Shown here: positions 9,250 through 18,450 of the stretch, in pieces | How the letters are laid out: each line of letters begins with the position of its first letter | Position numbering within the stretch: position 1 is the first letter of the stretch | Source of the DNA: Pararhizobium polonicum | Lineage (GTDB): Bacteria > Pseudomonadota > Alphaproteobacteria > Rhizobiales > Rhizobiaceae | DNA length: 64,000 nucleotides | Assembly (NCBI RefSeq): GCF_001687365.1 | Contig: NZ_LGLV01000006.1 | Span: 248,001-312,000 of the forward strand | Direction: 5' to 3' | The notes under the pieces: model-generated | The model's database searches: none | What the model saw: only the letters and a program-made list of their open reading frames with translations | What the model was told of the DNA's origin: nothing | Made by a program: the position numbers and the translations under genes

Positions 9250-9720
9250 ATGATCGACCAGATTTCCGCAATCGGCCAATCCTTCAACGTGGTGCCACAT
9301 ATCGGTGCACTGATCGTCGCCTATCTCCTGGCGCTGCCGATCGGGTGGGACCGCGAAAAAAGCGAACGCAGCGCTGGCTTGAGGACGTTCCCGCTCGTTG
9401 CGATTGCAAGCTGTGGTTTTATCCAGGCGACAGAGCCCCTTACCGCGGGCAATCCCGAAGCAACCGCCCGGATCGTCGAAGGATTGATTACCGGCATGGG
9501 TTTCATCGGGGGTGGCGCGATTCTGGTCGTCAGCAAGAGTGTCCGGGGGACCGCCACGGCGGCTAGCCTCTGGGCGACGGGAGCAATCGGCACCGCCGTT
9601 GGACTGGGTGCGTACGACATCGCCCTCGTCCTATCGATCATGACCTTCCTCACGCTCCGTCTGATGGGCAATTTCAAACAATCCGACGAAAACGACGAGA
9701 AAGCCAACCCACCGTCCTGA
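9250..9720 (+). CDS. MgtC/SapB family inner-membrane protein
   Basis: 156 residues with about four or five hydrophobic segments. Family hallmarks are GWDREKSERSAGLRT near residue 33, then GLITGMGFIGGGAIL and TAASLWATGAIGTAVGLG. MgtC-like proteins are linked to growth at low magnesium and to virulence in some pathogens; stand-alone versions in soil bacteria are poorly characterised. The hydrophilic tail is short (DENDEKANPPS), so the C-terminal domain of long MgtC proteins is absent. It is flanked by unrelated genes, and no magnesium-responsive leader was recognised. Confidence 0.88.
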   Translation: MIDQISAIGQSFNVVPHIGALIVAYLLALPIGWDREKSERSAGLRTFPLVAIASCGFIQATEPLTAGNPEATARIVEGLITGMGFIGGGAILVVSKSVRGTATAASLWATGAIGTAVGLGAYDIALVLSIMTFLTLRLMGNFKQSDENDEKANPPS

Positions 9721-9781
9721 TTTTGGCGGCTAAGAAGTCGCGGATGGCATGGAGGATGGTCGATACAGAGAGGAGACTTCC

Positions 9782-11077
9782 ATGAGGATCAAGACGATCA
9801 TGGCCCTTTGGGCCTTTGCCGCGGTCATGTCACTGCCTGCCGCAGCGCAGGAAAAGAAGAATTGCCCTGCGGCGCTTCCCGAAAAGACCGAGTGTTTTGC
9901 TGGCGTCGATCCGAACGGCGCCTTTTACTGGCTTGCCAAGCCGCAGAATTGGAACGGCGTTCTCGTGGTGCATTCGCATGGTGGTCCGCGCACGGCAAAG
10001 CCCAAGGCCGATGATGCGGTCGAAGACATGGTCAGGTTCGCCGTTACCCTCGACGAGGGCTATGCCTGGGCAGGGTCAAACTATCGCCGTGAAGGCTACG
10101 GCGTCCGCATGGCTGCGGAAGATACCGACAACGTGCGCAAGATCGCCGAAGACCTGCTCGGCAAACCCCGGCTAACCCTGCTCCACGGTCAATCATGGGG
10201 TGGCAATGTCGCTGCGAAGACGGCCGAACTCTACGCGCTCGATGCGGACGGCAAGAAAGTCTACGATGGCGTGGTTCTGACGAGCGGCGTGCTCGGCGGC
10301 GGCACCGGATCGTATGGTTTCCGCGCGGATCTGCGCGCGATCTACCAGTATTATTGCAAGAACCATCCGCGTCCTGACGAAACCGCCTATCCCGTTTGGC
10401 AGGGACTGCCGAAGGACGGCAAGATGTCCCGCGCCGATCTGGAAAAGCGCGTCGAGGAATGCACCGGATTGTCACTTGCCAAGGATCAGCGCTCGCCCGA
10501 ACAGGCGAAGAAACTGGCCAATATCCTCGCCGTTTCCAGGGTGCCGGAAAGCAATCTCGTCGCGCATCTCGCCTGGGCAACGACCCTGTTTCAGGACATC
10601 GTCTGGCGCCGGCTCGATGGCAAGAACCCATTCGACAACGCAAAAACCGTCTATTCGGGATCGGACGACGATGACGCGCTCAACAGGGGTATCGAGCGTT
10701 TCACGGCAGATGTGCAGGCGCGGCGGTTACTGGCCTATGACGCGGACCTGACCGGGGTAATCGTCGCTCCGACCATTACGATGCATGCGAAAAACGATCC
10801 GACCGCCTTCGTGGAGCTGGAAGCGATTTACCGCGATACGGTCGCAGAAGCCGGCAATTCGGATCTTCTGGTGCAAACCTTCACCGACGAGGACCAGCAC
10901 AGCAAACTCTCAACGCCTCAGTATGCGGCCCTCTTCGCCGCCATGGTCGACTGGATCGATCACGGCAGGAAGCCGACCCTTCAATCTATCGCGCAAAGCT
11001 GCGAAACGGCGAGCAAACGCTATGCCGAACCGTGCCGCTTCCTCACCGACTATGATCCCGCTACGGCGAGCAGATAG
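9782..11077 (+). CDS. Secreted alpha/beta hydrolase
   Basis: 431 residues from ATG 9782, preceded by GAGAGGAGA. Residues 1-21 are a Sec signal (cleavage after AAAQ), so the enzyme is predicted periplasmic. LLHGQSWGGN (about residue 138) is the nucleophile elbow, with Ser as nucleophile. The catalytic His is probably in DEDQHSK, about 60 residues from the end. Cysteines near both ends could form disulfides. The fold resembles tannase/feruloyl esterase-like hydrolases, but I cannot name a substrate. It lies upstream of the amine oxidase but is separated by about 200 bases of regulatory DNA, so it is probably a separate unit. Confidence 0.75.
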   Translation: MRIKTIMALWAFAAVMSLPAAAQEKKNCPAALPEKTECFAGVDPNGAFYWLAKPQNWNGVLVVHSHGGPRTAKPKADDAVEDMVRFAVTLDEGYAWAGSNYRREGYGVRMAAEDTDNVRKIAEDLLGKPRLTLLHGQSWGGNVAAKTAELYALDADGKKVYDGVVLTSGVLGGGTGSYGFRADLRAIYQYYCKNHPRPDETAYPVWQGLPKDGKMSRADLEKRVEECTGLSLAKDQRSPEQAKKLANILAVSRVPESNLVAHLAWATTLFQDIVWRRLDGKNPFDNAKTVYSGSDDDDALNRGIERFTADVQARRLLAYDADLTGVIVAPTITMHAKNDPTAFVELEAIYRDTVAEAGNSDLLVQTFTDEDQHSKLSTPQYAALFAAMVDWIDHGRKPTLQSIAQSCETASKRYAEPCRFLTDYDPATASR

Positions 11078-11115
11078 CGGGCTTGGGGGCAATAGGGTGA
11101 TGCCGAGGGCATGCG

Positions 11116-11178
11116 TGAACCGTAACGGTTGTTCAGGGTCGACGCCGACCCAACACCCGTCCACCGAACGGTCGATTG
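11116..11178 (+). promoter_or_regulatory. Two copies of an ACCGAACGGT-type operator upstream of the amine oxidase
   Basis: GTCCACCGAACGGTCGATTG (11159-11178) is 17/20 identical to a site upstream of the polyamine binding-protein gene (18563-18582, minus strand). A related palindrome, AACCGT-A-ACGGTT (11118-11130), lies about four helical turns upstream and differs from the core mainly by an inserted T. The core ACCG-AA-CGGT is itself an inverted repeat, as expected for a dimeric regulator. The LuxR-type protein encoded at 13519 is the obvious candidate (inference). Confidence 0.6.
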
Positions 11179-11285
11179 CCGCCTTGCGTCCTTGCTCGCT
11201 AGCTTGGCTTTCATCAGGTGCCCGGACACGCCGCCGAACGGCTGTGCGTCCCGCCTTCCGGCATCATGCTTCAGAGGACAAGACG

Positions 11286-13283
11286 ATGGACCAAGCTGTA
11301 GAAACCAAACACCGCACCGCAATCCCGGCCGCCGCCGCTCATCCGCTCGATCCCTTCTCCACTGCCGAGCTGGTTCTTGCTGCGCGGATCATCAGTGATC
11401 ATTTCGGCTGGGGTGACGATCTGCGGGTGGAGACCATCGATCTTGACGAGCCTTCGAAGGATGTCGTGCGCGGCTTCAGGCCGGGAGACAGGATCCGCCG
11501 CATCGGCCGTTTCAATGTCTACCAGCGCGGCGTGATGGGGGTCTGGCAGGGCAAGGTCGATCTGGATGCCGCAAAGGTTATCGGCGAAGTGTTCAAGCCG
11601 GAAGCCCGCGCCATGGTGGCGATCGAGGAAGTGCTGGAAATCGAGGCTGCGGTGAAAGCCGATCCGCGCTTTCAGGAGGCACTGAAGCGGCGCGGCCTGC
11701 TCGACGAACTGGATTTCATGTGCGTCGATCCGTGGACAGTCGGTAATTTCGGCCATGAATTGCATCAGGGCCGCCGCGTGCTGTCGTGCTTCATCTGGAT
11801 GCGCACATTCCCCGACGACAACTACTACGCCCATCCGGTCGAAGGCATTCACCCGCTGGTCGATCTCGCCACGCTCGAAATTCTGGAGGTCAAAGACTAT
11901 TTCGAGGAATCCGGCGATTTCATCCCCGTGCCGCGCACACCGCTCAACTACGATGCCGATATCCTCAAGGAGTTCCGCGCGCCGTCTGTTCCGCTCGACG
12001 TTGTGCAGCCGGCCGGTGCGGGCTTCAAGGTCGATGGCAATAGGGTCACCTGGGAAAACTGGGATTTCCGCGTCGGCTTCAATGGTCGCGAAGGCCTGGT
12101 GCTCTACACCATCGGCTACACCCAAAAGGGCAAACGCCGTCCCATCGTCTACCGCGCCTCGATTGCCGAGCTGGTCGTGCCCTATGGAGCTACGGAACGC
12201 AACCACTACCACAAGAACGTGTTCGACCACGGCGAGCTTGGCTTCGGCCGTATGGCGAATTCGCTGTCACTCGGTTGCGATTGCCTCGGCGTGATCCATT
12301 ATTTTGATGGCGTGGTGCCGGGCCTGTTCGGCGATGCGCGTACCATTGAGAACGCTATCTGCCTGCATGAGGAAGATGCTGGTCTGTCATGGAAGCATTT
12401 CGACGTTCGCAATGATCGCACCGAGGTGCGCCGTGCCCGCCGTCTGGTCATTTCCTCGATCTCGACCATCGGCAACTACGAATACGCCTCCTACTGGTAT
12501 CTGCATCAGGACGGGCGCATCGAGTTCGAAATGAAGGCCACCGGCGTTATCAACACGGCGGCCTGCAAGCCGGGCGAACCGGGCCGCTTCGGCACCGAGG
12601 TCGCCCCGGGCCTGGTCGGCCACATCCACCAGCACGTGTTCTGCGCGCGGCTGGACATGGAAGTCGACGGGCCGAACAACACCGTCGTGGAATGCGACAC
12701 CTTTGCCCTGCCCGCCGGTCCCGACAACCCCTATCTCAACGGGTTTGCCGTCGAGGCGACGCCGCTCACCACCGAACTGGGCGCAAAGCGGAATGTCGAT
12801 TTTGACAGGATGCGTTACTGGAAAGTGATCAATCCGGATGTGAAGAACTGGGTGGGCACGCCGACCGCCTACAAGCTGGAAGCCTCTTCTCCGGTCAAGC
12901 CCTTCACCCATCCGGATAGCCCGTCCGGCAAGCGCGGCCGCTTCATCGAGCATCAGCTCTGGGTCACGGCCTACGACCCCGACGAACGTTATCCGGCAGG
13001 CGAGTTCGTCAACCAGTCGACGGGTGACGACGGTGTGGCGGTATGGACAACGAAGGACCGCCCGGTCGAAAACACCGATATCGTCCTCTGGCATGCCTTC
13101 GGCCTGCACCACCTGCCGCGGCCGGAAGACCATCCGGTTCAACCCTGCATCTCCTGCGGCTTCAAGCTGATGCCCGCCGGCTTTTTTGATCAAAATCCAG
13201 TCATCGATCTGCCGCGGACTAAAAATGAAGCAAGTCGCCATGCGTCCAAATGCGGCTGCAGCGCATCCGAAGCCGCGGAATAG
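11286..13283 (+). CDS. Copper-containing primary-amine oxidase
   Basis: 665 residues from ATG 11286, after AGAGGA. It oxidises primary amines to aldehyde, ammonia and hydrogen peroxide using copper and topaquinone. The topaquinone precursor is Tyr398 in GNYEY. Asp314 in VFDHGELG fits the catalytic base. Copper ligands are HQH (His448, His450) and a histidine in GLHHLPR (His608 or His609). The enzyme has no clear signal peptide, unlike periplasmic E. coli TynA, so it is probably cytoplasmic, like Arthrobacter-type enzymes. Frame upstream of 11286 is open but lacks family similarity. A terminator follows. The neighbouring polyamine-type importer and shared operator suggest di- or monoamine catabolism; the exact amine is unknown. 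Confidence 0.93.
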   Translation: MDQAVETKHRTAIPAAAAHPLDPFSTAELVLAARIISDHFGWGDDLRVETIDLDEPSKDVVRGFRPGDRIRRIGRFNVYQRGVMGVWQGKVDLDAAKVIGEVFKPEARAMVAIEEVLEIEAAVKADPRFQEALKRRGLLDELDFMCVDPWTVGNFGHELHQGRRVLSCFIWMRTFPDDNYYAHPVEGIHPLVDLATLEILEVKDYFEESGDFIPVPRTPLNYDADILKEFRAPSVPLDVVQPAGAGFKVDGNRVTWENWDFRVGFNGREGLVLYTIGYTQKGKRRPIVYRASIAELVVPYGATERNHYHKNVFDHGELGFGRMANSLSLGCDCLGVIHYFDGVVPGLFGDARTIENAICLHEEDAGLSWKHFDVRNDRTEVRRARRLVISSISTIGNYEYASYWYLHQDGRIEFEMKATGVINTAACKPGEPGRFGTEVAPGLVGHIHQHVFCARLDMEVDGPNNTVVECDTFALPAGPDNPYLNGFAVEATPLTTELGAKRNVDFDRMRYWKVINPDVKNWVGTPTAYKLEASSPVKPFTHPDSPSGKRGRFIEHQLWVTAYDPDERYPAGEFVNQSTGDDGVAVWTTKDRPVENTDIVLWHAFGLHHLPRPEDHPVQPCISCGFKLMPAGFFDQNPVIDLPRTKNEASRHASKCGCSASEAAE

Positions 13284-13317
13284 GAACCAGTCCCTAAACG
13301 GAGCCTGAACTCCAGGC

Positions 13318-13344
13318 GGGCGGCGTCAAAAGCCGCCCCTTTTC
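13318..13344 (+). terminator. Rho-independent terminator of the amine oxidase gene
   Basis: GGGCGGC-GTCAAAA-GCCGCCC followed by CTTTTC begins about 35 bases after the stop codon. The stem is 7 GC-rich pairs and the T-run is short but present. Confidence 0.7.
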
Positions 13345-13355
13345 GTTGGGAATCG

Positions 13356-13385
13356 CGCAAAAATCACCGCTTCACCGCAAAAATC
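13356..13385. repeat. Direct repeat CGCAAAAATC with 20-bp period upstream of the LuxR-type gene
   Basis: CGCAAAAATC occurs at 13356-13365 and 13376-13385, exactly 20 bp apart (two helical turns), so both copies face the same side of the DNA. This is typical of paired activator sites. It sits about 135 bases upstream of the regulator gene. An imperfect version of the ACCGAACGGT motif may lie at 13399-13412. Confidence 0.45.
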
Positions 13386-13518
13386 CACGCGACACCCCCC
13401 CGGACGGTTTGATCCGGCCTTTTGGCACGGGACTTGCTTGTTTCCAGGGGGCGCATACGTCACGCTCCGGCCGTCAGGTCTGGAGCAAATCGATCTCTAG
13501 TTCTTCTGCGAGGCTATC

Positions 13519-14214
13519 ATGGCTGCATGTACGAACCGAAAGAACGAATTCATCGACAATACTTTCGACATGCTCGGCCGAACGTTGGGCGCCAGCAGCC
13601 TTGCATTCTACTCCGTCGATGGGGACTACAATCTCTACGACTTCCGGTGTTCAGGCGTACCGCGCGAATTCTTTCGCCTCTACCTGTGCGAGATGCACAA
13701 GCTCGATCCGCTTCATGTGCGCCGCGTTGCGTCGCGGCCGGATCGCGTCGTGCGGATGCAGGATGCGCCAACCTATATGGAGCAAGGCGAAATCGACGAA
13801 TATAAACGCTTCCTGCGCCGCTACGATTTCATCGAGAATATCGATATCCTGTTTCGCAGCGAAGGTGAGATCAAGGCTGGCCTCAGTGTCATCTGGAGAG
13901 AGAAGGACCGCCGTCCGATCGAAACACTCCATCAGCTTGCCAACGATCTTCAGCCATTCATCGAATATGCACTATGGACGCATGTGGACATGCCCAAGGG
14001 CGACCCGATGATCAAGGCGACCAAGACCTTTCACCTGACCCCGCGCGAAAGCGAAGTGGTGAAGCTTCTGTGCTTCGGGCGTACCAATGCCGATATCGCC
14101 ACCTGTCTGGGTATCGGTGTTTCCACCGTGAAAACGCATCTGATCCGGATTTTCGACAAGACCGGCGTGGAAACCCGCGCCGGCGTGGTGGCACGGTTTT
14201 CAGCATTTTCGTGA
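13519..14214 (+). CDS. LuxR-family transcriptional regulator
   Basis: 231 residues. The C-terminal third (about 165-225) is a LuxR/GerE helix-turn-helix: LTPRESEVVKLLCFGRTNADIATCLGIGVSTVKTH. The N-terminal about 150 residues form a sensor-like domain unlike a receiver (no phosphoacceptor pattern) and only loosely like autoinducer-binding domains. It lies between the amine oxidase and the convergent polyamine-type importer operon, which share an operator-like motif, so I infer it controls amine uptake and oxidation, perhaps by sensing the amine itself. It is convergent with the importer operon, with hairpins in the 87-base gap. Confidence 0.85.
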   Translation: MAACTNRKNEFIDNTFDMLGRTLGASSLAFYSVDGDYNLYDFRCSGVPREFFRLYLCEMHKLDPLHVRRVASRPDRVVRMQDAPTYMEQGEIDEYKRFLRRYDFIENIDILFRSEGEIKAGLSVIWREKDRRPIETLHQLANDLQPFIEYALWTHVDMPKGDPMIKATKTFHLTPRESEVVKLLCFGRTNADIATCLGIGVSTVKTHLIRIFDKTGVETRAGVVARFSAFS

Positions 14215-14219
14215 TGATA

Positions 14220-14288
14220 TTCCCCTCGGGGGAACCCCGCTTTGCCTTTCGGCTGCGTTTATCGGGGAAAGGGAAGCGGTTCTTCCCT
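14220..14288. terminator. Two hairpins between convergent regulator and importer operon
   Basis: TTCCCC-TCG-GGGGAA (14220-14234) starts just after the LuxR-type stop. AGGGAAG-CGGTT-CTTCCCT (14270-14288) lies near the end of the minus-strand permease gene. Neither has a strong T-tract. Their position between convergent stops makes terminator function plausible. Confidence 0.4.
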
Positions 14289-14301
14289 CGAAAAACCTGC
14301 G

Positions 14302-15117
14302 TCAGGCGGCCGCATCTGCCGCGCGCCGGCGGTGCGCTTGCCAGACGGCGGCGCCATAACCGAGCGCGAGGATGAGCGCTGCCCCCAGCATCATGAGCGT
14401 ACCGACGGCGGGAACCTGGGGCGTATAACCGGACTGCACCTTGGCGCTGATCCATTCAGGGATCGTCTGGTCCGCCCCCGTCGAGAACATGGACAGCGGA
14501 AAGTTCGCCCACGACAGCAAGAAAGCCGAAACGAAGCCGGAGAGAATGCCGGGTGCCAACAGCGGCAGGGTGATTTCGCGCATCACCTGGAGGCGTGTCG
14601 CACCGAGATCGTAGGCGGCTTCCTCCACCGCCGGATCGAACCCGTAAACCGGAATGGCGATGACCAGCGTGGTGATCGGCGCGATCCAGACTATATGGGC
14701 GAAGACGGCGGATTTCCATGTCGGCTCGATGCCGATGGCGGTGAACCAAAGGAGGAGCGCCAGCCCCAGCACCGCCTGCGGAAACAGGATCGGCAACAGC
14801 AGCAGTTTTTGATAGAGTTTTCGGCCTTTCCAGCGATAGCGGGCGAACGCCAGCGCCCCGAAGAAGGCAAGCACCGTGGACATGATGCCGACGAGAATGG
14901 CGATCATCAGCGATGTCCAGAAGAAATCCCGGATCGACAGCGACTGGAACACTTCGCCGTACCAGTGCGTGGACCACGCGGGGATGGGGAACTTGAAATA
15001 TTTCGAGCGCGACAGCGAAGCGAGCGCGATCGTGATCATGGGCAGGTACATGAAGAGCAGCAACAGCGCTGCAAGCGTGCCATACAGGAAGCGGGCGGTG
15101 CGGCTATAGTCGTTCAT
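14302..15117 (-). CDS. Polyamine-type ABC transporter permease (PotC-like)
   Basis: 271 residues, about six membrane segments. The EAA loop reads EEAAYDLGATRLQVMREITLP, the coupling-helix contact with the ATPase, as in PotC/PotI-type permeases. ATG 15117 is chosen because GGAAG lies about 8 bases upstream; the frame is open further but would overlap the preceding gene. It is the last gene of a four-gene operon (binding protein, ATPase, permease, permease), 4 bases after the preceding stop. Import of putrescine, spermidine or a related cation is inferred from family and from the nearby amine oxidase. Confidence 0.88.
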   Translation of the reverse strand: MNDYSRTARFLYGTLAALLLLFMYLPMITIALASLSRSKYFKFPIPAWSTHWYGEVFQSLSIRDFFWTSLMIAILVGIMSTVLAFFGALAFARYRWKGRKLYQKLLLLPILFPQAVLGLALLLWFTAIGIEPTWKSAVFAHIVWIAPITTLVIAIPVYGFDPAVEEAAYDLGATRLQVMREITLPLLAPGILSGFVSAFLLSWANFPLSMFSTGADQTIPEWISAKVQSGYTPQVPAVGTLMMLGAALILALGYGAAVWQAHRRRAADAAA

Positions 15118-15121
15118 GAGA

Positions 15122-16060
15122 TCACTTCCGTCCAAAAATGCTGTCGAGATCGATGCGCTTGAGCAGGGTGAGCGACAGCGCGCCCGCCAGCAGGATCATA
15201 AGAACCGACAGCGCCGAACCGCGCGGCCAGTTTTGCGCGAAGGTGAATTCCTTCTGGATATCCTGTGCGATGGTGACGACGGCGGTGCCGCCCATCACCT
15301 TGGCTTCGGTGATGGCGCCCGCCGTGAGGATGAAGCACATCAGTGCGCCCATCATGATGCCGGGCATGGCCAGTGGAATATCCACCTCCTTGAGGATCTG
15401 GAACCGGGTCGCCCCCAGATCGAATGCGGCTTCGCGCGCCTGCGGCGGCACCATGGAAACACCGAGCACCATGGGAAACAGCATGAAGGGCAGGTAGATG
15501 TAGACGAGGCCGAATAGTGTCGCACCTGTTGTGTAGAGGATGGATTCCATCTCGATACCGATCAGGCCGAGTGTTCCGGGCAACACGCCGCCCTTGACGA
15601 AAAACAGCATCCAGCCCGTCAGGCGCAGATTGTCGGCCACGAACAGCGGCGCCGTGATGAGAAGTGTGAGAACCGCCCCCTTCTTGCCGAACACCCGCAC
15701 CAGCGCCACGGCCAGCGGGTAGCAGATCACCAGCAGAATCGCGACGGTGACGGCGGCAAGAAACAGCGAGAGCACGAAGGAAATATAGTAGGAATTGGCA
15801 AAGATATCGGCATAGTTTTGCAGCGTCGGCATCTGCATGAGCGAGAAGGTGGAGGCGGGCATGAATGAAAACGCCACCACCAGCGCCAGCGGCCCGATGA
15901 AGCCGAAGAGAAACAGAAGCCCGATGGGCACGGCGGCGAGAAAGCCGGGATTGGTCAACGCCTCCTTCAGCCGTTCGGCAGCGCGGGACGGTTTTGCTTC
16001 TGATGCAGCCGCGTTCACGGCGGCGCTCTTGCCGGAAATCAGTTGAGTTATATCCGTCAT
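15122..16060 (-). CDS. Polyamine-type ABC transporter permease (PotB-like)
   Basis: 312 residues from ATG 16060, preceded by CGGAGC. A charged N-terminal cytoplasmic stretch of about 45 residues is followed by about six membrane segments. The EAA loop is EAAFDLGATRFQILKEVDIPLAMPG. Longer upstream frame (to 16219) has no permease-like sequence and is rejected. It forms the heterodimeric channel with the downstream permease. Confidence 0.88.
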   Translation of the reverse strand: MTDITQLISGKSAAVNAAASEAKPSRAAERLKEALTNPGFLAAVPIGLLFLFGFIGPLALVVAFSFMPASTFSLMQMPTLQNYADIFANSYYISFVLSLFLAAVTVAILLVICYPLAVALVRVFGKKGAVLTLLITAPLFVADNLRLTGWMLFFVKGGVLPGTLGLIGIEMESILYTTGATLFGLVYIYLPFMLFPMVLGVSMVPPQAREAAFDLGATRFQILKEVDIPLAMPGIMMGALMCFILTAGAITEAKVMGGTAVVTIAQDIQKEFTFAQNWPRGSALSVLMILLAGALSLTLLKRIDLDSIFGRK

Positions 16061-16085
16061 GGTCTTGCTCCGTCGATTGTCCGCT

Positions 16086-17186
16086 TCAGCCTTGCAGCCG
16101 GGGTGTCGGAAACAGCATGGAATCCTTGACGTTCCAGCCGATGAGGACGGTGCCATCTGGGCCTTCCAATGGGTTCTGATCGCGCAGGCGCTCCACCAGA
16201 AGGATTTGGCGTCCCGCAACCTTCACCTGATACTGGATGCGTGAGCCTAGCAGGTATTCGTTGCAGATGACGCCGGTCAGGTGATTTTCGGCTTCGTCTG
16301 CCGCGCCGAGAAAGCGGACGTCTTCCGGCCGCACAATGAGCGTGCCGGTTTCGAAAGCCCCGGCTGGAGGCGTCACATAGGTCTTGCCGGTGAGGCTATC
16401 GACGACCGCCCCGTCTTCCCCCTGGTTGACCTCCATCACATTGACCTCACCCATGAATTCGGACACGAACCGGCTGTGCGGGCTGCCGTAGATTTCACGC
16501 GGCGTGCCGATCTGCACGAAACGGCCTTTGTTCATGACGCCGATACGGTCGGACATCACCATGGCCTCTTCCAGCGAGTGGGTGATGTAGACGAAGGTCT
16601 TGCCGGTAGCGCGATGAATGTCCTTCAATTCCTTTTCCAGAAGCTTGCGCAACCGGTAGTCGAGCGCGGAAAGCGGCTCGTCGAAAAACAGGATATCGGG
16701 ATCGAACGCCAGCGCGCGGGCCAAGGCCACGCGCTGGCGTTCGCCGCCCGAGCATTGCATGACGCCCTTCTTGTAATAGCCTTCCGGCAGGCGAAGCTGG
16801 GCCATCAGTTCCAGCGCCCGCGCCTTGCGCTCCTCGGCTGAAACACCCCTGATCTTCAGGGGAAACTCGATATTCTGGCCGACGGTTCTGTGCGGGAAAA
16901 GCGCCAAAGACTGGAACACCATGCAGGTGGGCCGCTTGTTGGCGGGGACGTCGTTGATGCGCTTGCCGCGGAGCAGGATATCGCCGTTCGTCGGCTTGTC
17001 CATGCCCACCAGCATGCGCACCATGGTGGTCTTGCCGCTACCCGAAGGGCCGACGATGGTGAAGAATTCGCCCTCATTGATATCGAGGTTGATCCGGTCG
17101 ACGGCCGGAAAATCGTTGAACAGCTTGTCGACGCCGCGCAACTGGAGAATGGGGCGGGGGGCGTCGGCGACCATTTTTGCTGTCAT
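16086..17186 (-). CDS. Polyamine-type ABC transporter ATPase (PotA-like)
   Basis: 366 residues from ATG 17186 (GGAG 8 bases upstream; a TTG six bases earlier is possible). Walker A is GPSGSGKTT (about 46-54). The signature is CSGGERQRVALARAL, preceded by MQ rather than the usual LS, a mild deviation. Walker B is ILFFDEPLSALD, and the H-loop is ITHSLEEA. The C-terminal about 120 residues match a TOBE regulatory domain (IVRPEDVRFLG). The gene lies second in the operon after a hairpin that may reduce its expression relative to the binding protein. Confidence 0.9.
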   Translation of the reverse strand: MTAKMVADAPRPILQLRGVDKLFNDFPAVDRINLDINEGEFFTIVGPSGSGKTTMVRMLVGMDKPTNGDILLRGKRINDVPANKRPTCMVFQSLALFPHRTVGQNIEFPLKIRGVSAEERKARALELMAQLRLPEGYYKKGVMQCSGGERQRVALARALAFDPDILFFDEPLSALDYRLRKLLEKELKDIHRATGKTFVYITHSLEEAMVMSDRIGVMNKGRFVQIGTPREIYGSPHSRFVSEFMGEVNVMEVNQGEDGAVVDSLTGKTYVTPPAGAFETGTLIVRPEDVRFLGAADEAENHLTGVICNEYLLGSRIQYQVKVAGRQILLVERLRDQNPLEGPDGTVLIGWNVKDSMLFPTPRLQG

Positions 17187-17220
17187 TATCAAGGCTCCGC
17201 AGTCGTTCTGAGCTGGACCG

Positions 17221-17254
17221 AAAAACGAAAAGGCCGGCTATTGGCAGCCGGCCT
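17221..17254 (-). terminator. Attenuating hairpin between binding-protein and ATPase genes
   Basis: On the minus strand a 9-bp perfect stem AGGCCGGCT / AGCCGGCCT with a 6-base loop is followed by TTTCGTTTTT, a good intrinsic terminator. It follows the binding-protein stop by 14 bases and precedes the ATPase gene. Partial termination here would make binding protein in excess over membrane components, a common arrangement. Confidence 0.7.
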
Positions 17255-17268
17255 GGTCTTGTGCGGGA

Positions 17269-18450
17269 TCAGGCTTTGCGCTCACGCACCGCCGATGTGA
17301 AGATCTCATGCAGCTTCGAGTAACTCGGTATGGTGTCGAAATCCGCGCATTTGGACATGCTTTCCGACAGCGTATCGAACTGAAGCGCCTGCAGTTCCTC
17401 GGTGCTGAACAGCGCCATGACCCGCTTGTCGCCCATCTGTGCGACGGGGTTGTAGGTCCCTTCCGCGAAGGACACGTTCTTGGCGGTTTCCGGGCGGAAG
17501 CAATATTCCAGGAATTCTTCGGCGCGCGGCGAGAGTTGCGGGTTGTTGACGGTGGAAGTCAGTTCCATCCAGCAGACGCCGCCCTTGCCACCGGTTTCGG
17601 CTGGTCCTCTGTCAGGGATGACGTTCATCATGTTGAGATTGCCGTCGAAGCGCGCCGCCGAAATCGTATAGACGCTTCCCGGGAAGCTGCCGATGATTTC
17701 GCCGTTGATCATGTTGAGCGCAATGGCGTTCATGTCGTCGCTGAGGAAGGCAGCATTGTTGATGACGGTGCGCATGACCGTATCGAACTTGGCGATTTCG
17801 GCTTCGGACAGCTCCTTGAACGGGCTGAAGCCCGCTGCCATCGCCGTATGCATGATCACCCAGTCGTCATACATCAGGACGGCATATTTGCCCTTGAAGT
17901 CGTCGGACAGGAACATGTCGTAGCCCTCGTCCGCCGCCGTCTTGGCCGACACCTTGTCGGTGTTGACGTTGATGCCCGATGGCCCGTAGCGCTGGATCAT
18001 ACCCAGAAGCTGCTCGCCGTCTTCCGACATGGCCCAGTGGTACGGCCATTTGAATTCCGGCAGCATCATGTCCCATAGCGGTTCGAAGCGCGCCTTGGTC
18101 AGCGGCTTGATGAGGTTTTCCGGATAAAGCTGGCGCCGGCCCCAGGAGTTGTTGAGATTGATGATATCCCAGGTCTTGGTATCGCCCGCCCGAAGCTGGT
18201 TGACGGCATCCGGGTCCGAGATCAGGCCCTGCGCCTTGACGTTGGTGTTGAACTCGCGGCGGAAGGGGTCGAGAACCTTGTCGGAATTGTAGCCTTCCCA
18301 GCAGTAGATGTTCAGCTCGTTTTCGCGCGCGGCGCGCGCCGCATCCGGCAGAAGGCTTGCCGCGGCGATGCCTGCGGAAATGGCCGATGCCTGCCGCAGG
18401 AAATCGCGGCGGGATTGGCTGAAGGATTGCAACAGGTTCTTGCGCTTCAT
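17269..18450 (-). CDS. Tat-exported polyamine-type substrate-binding protein (PotD/PotF-like)
   Basis: 393 residues. The N-terminus carries a twin-arginine motif, SRRDFLRQ (about 13-20), and a hydrophobic stretch ending ARAAREN, so export of the folded protein through Tat is predicted. NIYCWEGYNSDKVLDPF at the start of the mature chain is typical of the PotD/PotF family, and WDMMLPEFKWPYHW and GVCWMELTSTVNNPQLSP fit the body. First gene of the importer operon. Upstream is a 155-base gap with the 20-bp motif shared with the amine oxidase gene. Substrate is probably a polyamine or related amine (inference). Confidence 0.9.
   Translation of the reverse strand: MKRKNLLQSFSQSRRDFLRQASAISAGIAAASLLPDAARAARENELNIYCWEGYNSDKVLDPFRREFNTNVKAQGLISDPDAVNQLRAGDTKTWDIINLNNSWGRRQLYPENLIKPLTKARFEPLWDMMLPEFKWPYHWAMSEDGEQLLGMIQRYGPSGINVNTDKVSAKTAADEGYDMFLSDDFKGKYAVLMYDDWVIMHTAMAAGFSPFKELSEAEIAKFDTVMRTVINNAAFLSDDMNAIALNMINGEIIGSFPGSVYTISAARFDGNLNMMNVIPDRGPAETGGKGGVCWMELTSTVNNPQLSPRAEEFLEYCFRPETAKNVSFAEGTYNPVAQMGDKRVMALFSTEELQALQFDTLSESMSKCADFDTIPSYSKLHEIFTSAVRERKA

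Noticed and set aside
10785..11285. N-terminal extension of the amine oxidase by 167 codons
   Set aside because: It overlaps the alpha/beta hydrolase gene, has no amine oxidase features, and ATG 11286 has a good ribosome-binding site.
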